From positions 83,755 through 147,754 of the forward strand of contig QNGE01000956.1 of the NCBI GenBank assembly GCA_008508345.1: a stretch of 64,000 nt of DNA. The letters run 5' to 3'. The DNA comes from Paragonimus westermani (Eukaryota > Platyhelminthes > Trematoda > Plagiorchiida > Troglotrematidae). The translations under genes were made by a program, and so were the position numbers. Numbering within the stretch: position 1 is the stretch's first letter; every line of letters starts with the position of its first letter. Under the pieces are notes generated by a model. It searched no databases, was not told where the DNA came from, and saw nothing but the letters and a program-made list of their open reading frames with translations. Positions 59,963 to 64,000 of this stretch are shown piece after piece.

Positions 59963-62062
59963 GGATATTTTGATTTTGACCAATGTTGGTTATTTTTACA
60001 TTTTTCAAGCTTCCCAACTTTATTCTTCCGGACCTTTGTTTGTCTCACGAAATGGAATCAAACAGTAGCTTGGCTTCCTTATATATACTCATCACCATGG
60101 GTGAGGATGGAACACTACAATGATCGGTCCATTGTAAAGCAAACCGGGGCGGGCAATACCTACAGTTCTTCAATTTTGCTCCAGTAGCATGTAAGCGTGG
60201 TTTAGTCAAGACTATTTCATAGGACTAAATAGATTTGCACTCCTGGTAGGCTGCTGACAGAACAATATATGATAAAAACAACGTTAGTGGCAAATGGATA
60301 TCTTGAAAATTTCATTGAGACTCACAACAAGATGAAAAATTGCAGTGCACCAGTGAGTGTAGGTGTGTGTAGGTGTTGGCTGGTAGTTGAACTGGATTAT
60401 CTTCTTCTTAGTACACAGATAAAACTGCTCAGCCAGGTTACAAGTGTTGATCAATGGTCGGGACAGTGCTTCCGAAATCGAATTAAAGGAGGATGCAAAG
60501 GCACAGTGATGGAATTTGTATGGTTTAGATAGAATTGTTTTATGGCCACACATATTTCAACAAAATAATACCAACCGTTTCTGCAGTACAGCTTAAGTTA
60601 ATCCTCTTCAGTCTTAACAATTATCATCAAGATCTGCTCCAGCTGCTCAACTTTAGTGTACTGGACGTAAATAACGAAGTATCACATGAAGTACATTGGA
60701 AACATCCGGATGAGCTGGAGAGCTACTTATCCACTAGACTTAGAGGTTTTCTGGCTATCCACAATTTAGGCAACTGATAAATGTATTGATATAAGCACAG
60801 ATGAAAGAAAAATTGTTCTCATTACCGAACAACATCGGGCAGAGACTCAGATTTCAACTCTCCCACCAAAACCTCCACTTGCAGAAAGAAATCTGTGAAT
60901 GAGTTTGAAAAATAGTCAAGAATCCCGTTGTTGGCTTTCCAACACTTCATCTAAGATTACAGGATTTCAATTCAGTACCTCCAACTCTTTCTGAACATAT
61001 AAACAGACCTCAAAGTTCCACAAATTGGGACCCGAGACTTCCAAACCATTTTCAACTCGATGTTAGTAGGGTGTCGTTGCAACAGGCTCCTATATCGCAC
61101 TAACGTTGGATATATATATATATATATAGTAACCAGTATAATCAATTGTTACTGGATTTTTCCGCGCTGTCCTCAAAATGTGTATGCGATGATTTTATCA
61201 GGAAGCTAATGAGGCAATGAAACGTGAACTTCTGATTTTATCTACACAGTACAACATTGCTACGGAAATCACAGAAGACTTCCACGTTCTAGTCATTGGG
61301 GAGCGGTCATATTGTGAACTACCTCCGTCCACCGAATGTAGCTTTGATGAGAACAAAAGTTGCTTTCTTTTGCTGTTTTAAAATATTTTAAGCAAACATT
61401 CTTGTACGGTTATCTAGAGTTTGATTTTCGGATTTTACACTGCGAAGCCCTTGTGGTCATGTGACATACGACGCCATTTTTGAACACAGGTGTCATCAGG
61501 CTACCCAATCATGTATATGAACACTCCTATTAGCAGCGCCCAGACGCTAGTCTGTGTAAATGGTTGCCAAAGATCTATAGTACTAGGTTTTGTCAAGCTC
61601 ATTTCGTACGGTACTGTAATCTTTGTATAACCACAACAAAGCGAGTGTTTCCACGATCGTACTTTCCTCAGACAAACGTGGGTTTACTAATAGCTAGTTA
61701 TATGAATTTGAATTAAACAAGTTGGTATGCGTAAAACTTAACTAGAAACCAAATTCCTCGTGTTTATTCAAAATAAGTGCGATTTAATTCATCGATTATC
61801 CTCCGATCGGATTGGGTATAACATTTCCAGTTCCGTTACGATTTCAAACTGACAGGAAACACGTGGACTGTCTGTATGTTGACAACGAATCAGATGATCT
61901 GACCAATTAGCTTCTCTCCTTTGCTCGAGCTTTTTAACGGAAATGTTACTGGATTTCTATTTGATCGGCTCCGGGAAGTAACACTTCTTCTGCCCCTGAT
62001 TTACATATGTCGCTTCAGCAAATCCTGACTAAAGAACGCTTACTCCTGTTCAACCATCAAGC
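59963..62062. other. no supported gene
   Basis: Frames of 77 to 89 codons (59954-60187, 60269-60553 on both strands and 60535-60777) have no recognised domain. A (TA)9 microsatellite lies at 61111-61128. Confidence 0.5.
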
Positions 62063-62730
62063 CTAACAACGTAATCGCGCTGAGTAACAGTTGGGCTTTG
62101 ATCCAACGTCACACAGAGATCGTGCGCCATTGTAGATAAAAACACTGGTAAATGAAGTGGCTACCTGCAAGGACCAAACTGAGAAAAATGAACACTGAAT
62201 ACTTGTCATGTTCGGATTGGAGACACCGTTGGCTGGTATTGCACAGGCACACCAGCCATCATTGCCGATCTCTGAATCGAACAAACTATCAAACCGTACA
62301 TGATGAGTATAAATATGGGTTGCTAGAGTACCGGGACCTATTAGTTCGTTAACGTAACACAGTGAACCTCTGCGTTGTGAACATTTGGAGGCACGTCCGT
62401 CTAAGGTGTGTGTGAATCTACTTCCACCTGCGGGCATGAAAAAGTCGTGATATTCTGCTTGTTTAGGCCATTGGTACAGGTTTGAGAAGTGATCCGAATG
62501 ACAGAGGGCGTGCCCCAGGTTGTGCGCTGTGCGTGTGCATGTACACCGGTGCACCGGACGTGGAGGCAGTCAACGCGAAGCGAAAAAGAAACCAGGGCAT
62601 CACGTGATGAGCGACGCGCAATGAGCGGCTGTATCATGTAGCGGGAATCTAGCCGATCGACGGCCCACCAGAACAGTGAGCAAACGCGTTCGTTGAAAGG
62701 GACCTCGAACCACGAGGTGAGGTCGATCAC
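62063..62730 (-). other. two overlapping unassigned open frames (163 and 109 codons)
   Basis: On the minus strand a 109-codon frame (62730-62401) overlaps a 163-codon frame (62554-62063) in another phase. The region is more GC-rich than its surroundings and its translation is rich in cysteine, histidine and serine (for example HIYTHHVRFDSLFDSEIG). A CATGCCCGCAG before GTGG in the overlap could be a splice acceptor. It lies just beyond the broken integrase of the minus-strand Ty3/gypsy element, where 3' coding sequence or an LTR would be expected, so it may be an unrecognised repeat or LTR rather than a host gene. I do not recognise either protein. Confidence 0.3.
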
Positions 62731-62884
62731 CGTTTCGCTGTGAAGATATTCGTTTCCCAGTTTCCCAACTATCTACTTAGCGGCTTCGACAATTGAGCAA
62801 ATCTATTAACGTCCCGTTTACATAACTCATAACTCAACTGCTATCACTGAAGTACTGTAGTGAGGATGGGCGGTTGCACTATTC

Positions 62885-62985
62885 TACTAACACCACCACT
62901 ATGATGTAGTGATTTCCGGAAGTCGTTACAGAAAAGGGACCTATCACATCCATCGACCTTAATTCCCGAATTTCAATGGCCGGGA
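62885..62985 (-). pseudogene. Ty3/gypsy integrase core, first motif only
   Basis: ELRSMDVIGPFSVTTSGNHY and the following IIVVV match the start of the integrase catalytic core (xxDxxGPxxxxxxGNxYIxVxxD). The first catalytic aspartate is present. After this strand the similarity is lost, with a stop soon after, so the rest of integrase is deleted or replaced. Confidence 0.75.
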
Positions 62986-63021
62986 TTGGTTGTGCGCCGG
63001 TATGACTTGCACGTTTATTTC

Positions 63022-63237
63022 CTACCGCAGTTGGCGCATTAAAATTCCGACACTATTCAACCGCAAATCGGACCAGTGCATTATGGAGGCCTTGAATTCC
63101 GGATTCCCCTCGTCTTCTGGTGGTTCTCCTCTCGACAAGAGTCGGTCAATCACCGCCCGCATCGCCATATCCATCCTTTGTGCTGCTTGTAACCTTCTGG
63201 GATCACGTTCCAGTTCAATACTGTTAACTCCAATCAC
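63022..63237 (-). pseudogene. Ty3/gypsy RNase H to integrase linker
   Basis: After a short frame change the block VNSIELERDPRRLQAAQRMD, then a PPEDEGNPEFKAS block and a LRLNSVGILMRQLR ending, follows the RNase H on the same strand. It corresponds to the QRxDxxL...L...GILxR linker before the integrase zinc finger. A stop follows at 63022. No zinc finger is recognisable before the integrase core motif at about 62960. Confidence 0.75.
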
Positions 63238-63250
63238 GTCCTTGTGGACT

Positions 63251-64000
63251 TCATCCAGGTGTTGCGTTCAGGAAAGCAAATCGGGCACACAGTTCTCTTT
63301 TCCGGCTACGAAGTTTGAAGTCATACTCCTGCAGTCGTAACGCCCAACGAGCCAGTTTTCGTCGGAGGTCCCTCGCCGATTTAATCCACTCCAGTGGTTT
63401 GTAGTCGGTCTCTACGTGGAACTGTCGGCCGAGCAAGTACGGCCTCCATTTTTCCAAGGCCCATACGATTGCCAAACACTCTTTCTCTGTCGTTGAATAG
63501 TTTCGTTCAGCAGGACTCAGTACCCGACTGGCATATTCCACAACACCGTCTTCCTGCTTCAGTATCGTTCCAATTCCTACATCGCTTGCATCCATTGCAA
63601 CAACGAAGCTCTGTCCAGTCACAGGCAATTTCAGGGTAAGCTGTCCCTTTTTCATCAATTGTTGGATCTCGACAAACGCTTGTCTGGCTTTTTCTGACCA
63701 ATGAAATTGACAATATTTCTTCAGAATTTCGTATAATGAACTTGCGGGGTGATGAAAGTTTTTGATGAAACGGTTGTAGAACCCAACGCGACCGAGAAAC
63801 TGTCGCAATGTTCTCTTCGATGATGGCACCAGAAAATCCTCGATTGTTAGCAGTTTCTCTAGCAATGGCTGGACTTCACCCTGACCGACCTAGTGACCAA
63901 GAAGTACTACTGTTTGTTTCGCCAGTTGAGACTTTGAACTATTGATCCGTAGGCCGGCTTTTTCAATCTCCTACAGCACCGCTGAAAAGTATACTGTGTA
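63251..64000 (-). pseudogene. Ty3/gypsy RT thumb and RNase H
   Basis: The order is EKAGLRINSSKSQLAKQTVV and the LLGH motif (63955-63890), TLRQFLGRVGFYNRFIKNF, and a FHWSEKARQAF block, the RT thumb and connection. RNase H follows with VAMDASDVGIGTIL (first aspartate), ERNYSTTEKECLAIVWALEK (glutamate region) and VETDYKPLEW (aspartate; the usual histidine after it is a tyrosine). Two stops interrupt the RT part (TAG at 63971-63973 and at 63890-63892). From 63865 to 63251 the frame is open for 204 codons. The stretch 63865-63251 starts at a TTG, not a true start. RT motifs before the thumb lie beyond the window. Confidence 0.93.

Larger units (their letters stand above)
62885..64000 (-). mobile_element. 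second Ty3/gypsy pol remnant, cut by window end
   Basis: From the window edge leftwards on the minus strand: RT motifs, the RNase H domain, the linker and the very start of the integrase core. The RT/RNase H section is largely open, with two stops. The wording differs from the plus-strand element at 32945 (for example LLGRQFHVETDYKPLEW), so this is another Ty3/gypsy family. The 5' part lies outside the window. Homology on the integrase side stops abruptly near 62885. Confidence 0.92.

Noticed and set aside
63394..63639. 81-codon plus-strand frame
   Set aside because: Antisense to the well-supported RNase H frame on the minus strand.

Overview
The window looks like nuclear DNA from an animal with a repeat-rich, AT-leaning genome. 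The retroelement proteins read most like those of parasitic flatworms, so a digenean trematode is my best guess (inference from protein style, roughly 0.65 sure; no species call). I see no bacterial-style operons, ribosome binding sites, CRISPR arrays, rRNA or intact tRNA genes. No host protein-coding gene can be named, and most open frames are of chance length for this composition. Two assembly marks are present: a single N at 2113 and a 745-base N gap at 39747-40491.

Layout. 1-13 kb is mostly unassigned DNA, with a diverged 259-bp tandem duplication around one N (1855-2372) and a SINE fragment at 7.5 kb. 13.1-15.7 kb holds a decayed, almost full-span RTE-type non-LTR retrotransposon. 17.6-29 kb is sparse. 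It carries a weak Penelope-like (PLE) remnant at 17.6-18.1 kb, a pair of inverted repeat copies at 20.7-21.3 kb, a tRNA-like SINE head at 24.9 kb, a very short RTE 3' tail at 25.2 kb, and PLE GIY-YIG fragments at 25.4 kb (+) and 28.3-28.8 kb (-). 32.1-41 kb is the densest part: a SINE, a broken Ty3/gypsy pol (RT, RNase H, integrase), a PLE whose coding 3' end is one arm of a 270-bp inverted repeat, and a fairly young RTE copy interrupted by the N gap. 42.8 kb has a 203-bp fold-back and 43.9 kb a tRNA-like head lacking its anticodon arm. 49.8 kb has another tRNA-derived SINE. 53.4-54.9 kb is a second lineage of RTE-type RT, dead at its catalytic motif. 56.0-56.35 kb is a 5'-truncated RTE 3' end. 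57.6 kb has the most complete copy of the SINE family and 59 kb a head-to-head pair of its 3' halves. 59.6-60 kb is a PLE RT fragment on the minus strand. 62.9-64 kb is a second Ty3/gypsy pol on the minus strand, cut by the window edge, with two overlapping unassigned ORFs beyond it.

How the pieces relate. These are not cooperating genes but layers of mobile-element debris from at least four classes: Ty3/gypsy LTR elements, RTE-type non-LTR elements, Penelope-like elements and tRNA-derived SINEs. Every coding copy carries stops, frameshifts, truncation or lost catalytic residues. The most interesting signals are a SINE family that can be assembled from dispersed, mutually diverged pieces in this window alone, the inverted-repeat structure around one PLE, the remnants of several PLE types, and two unassigned inverted-repeat structures. 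I found no convincing new functional system.
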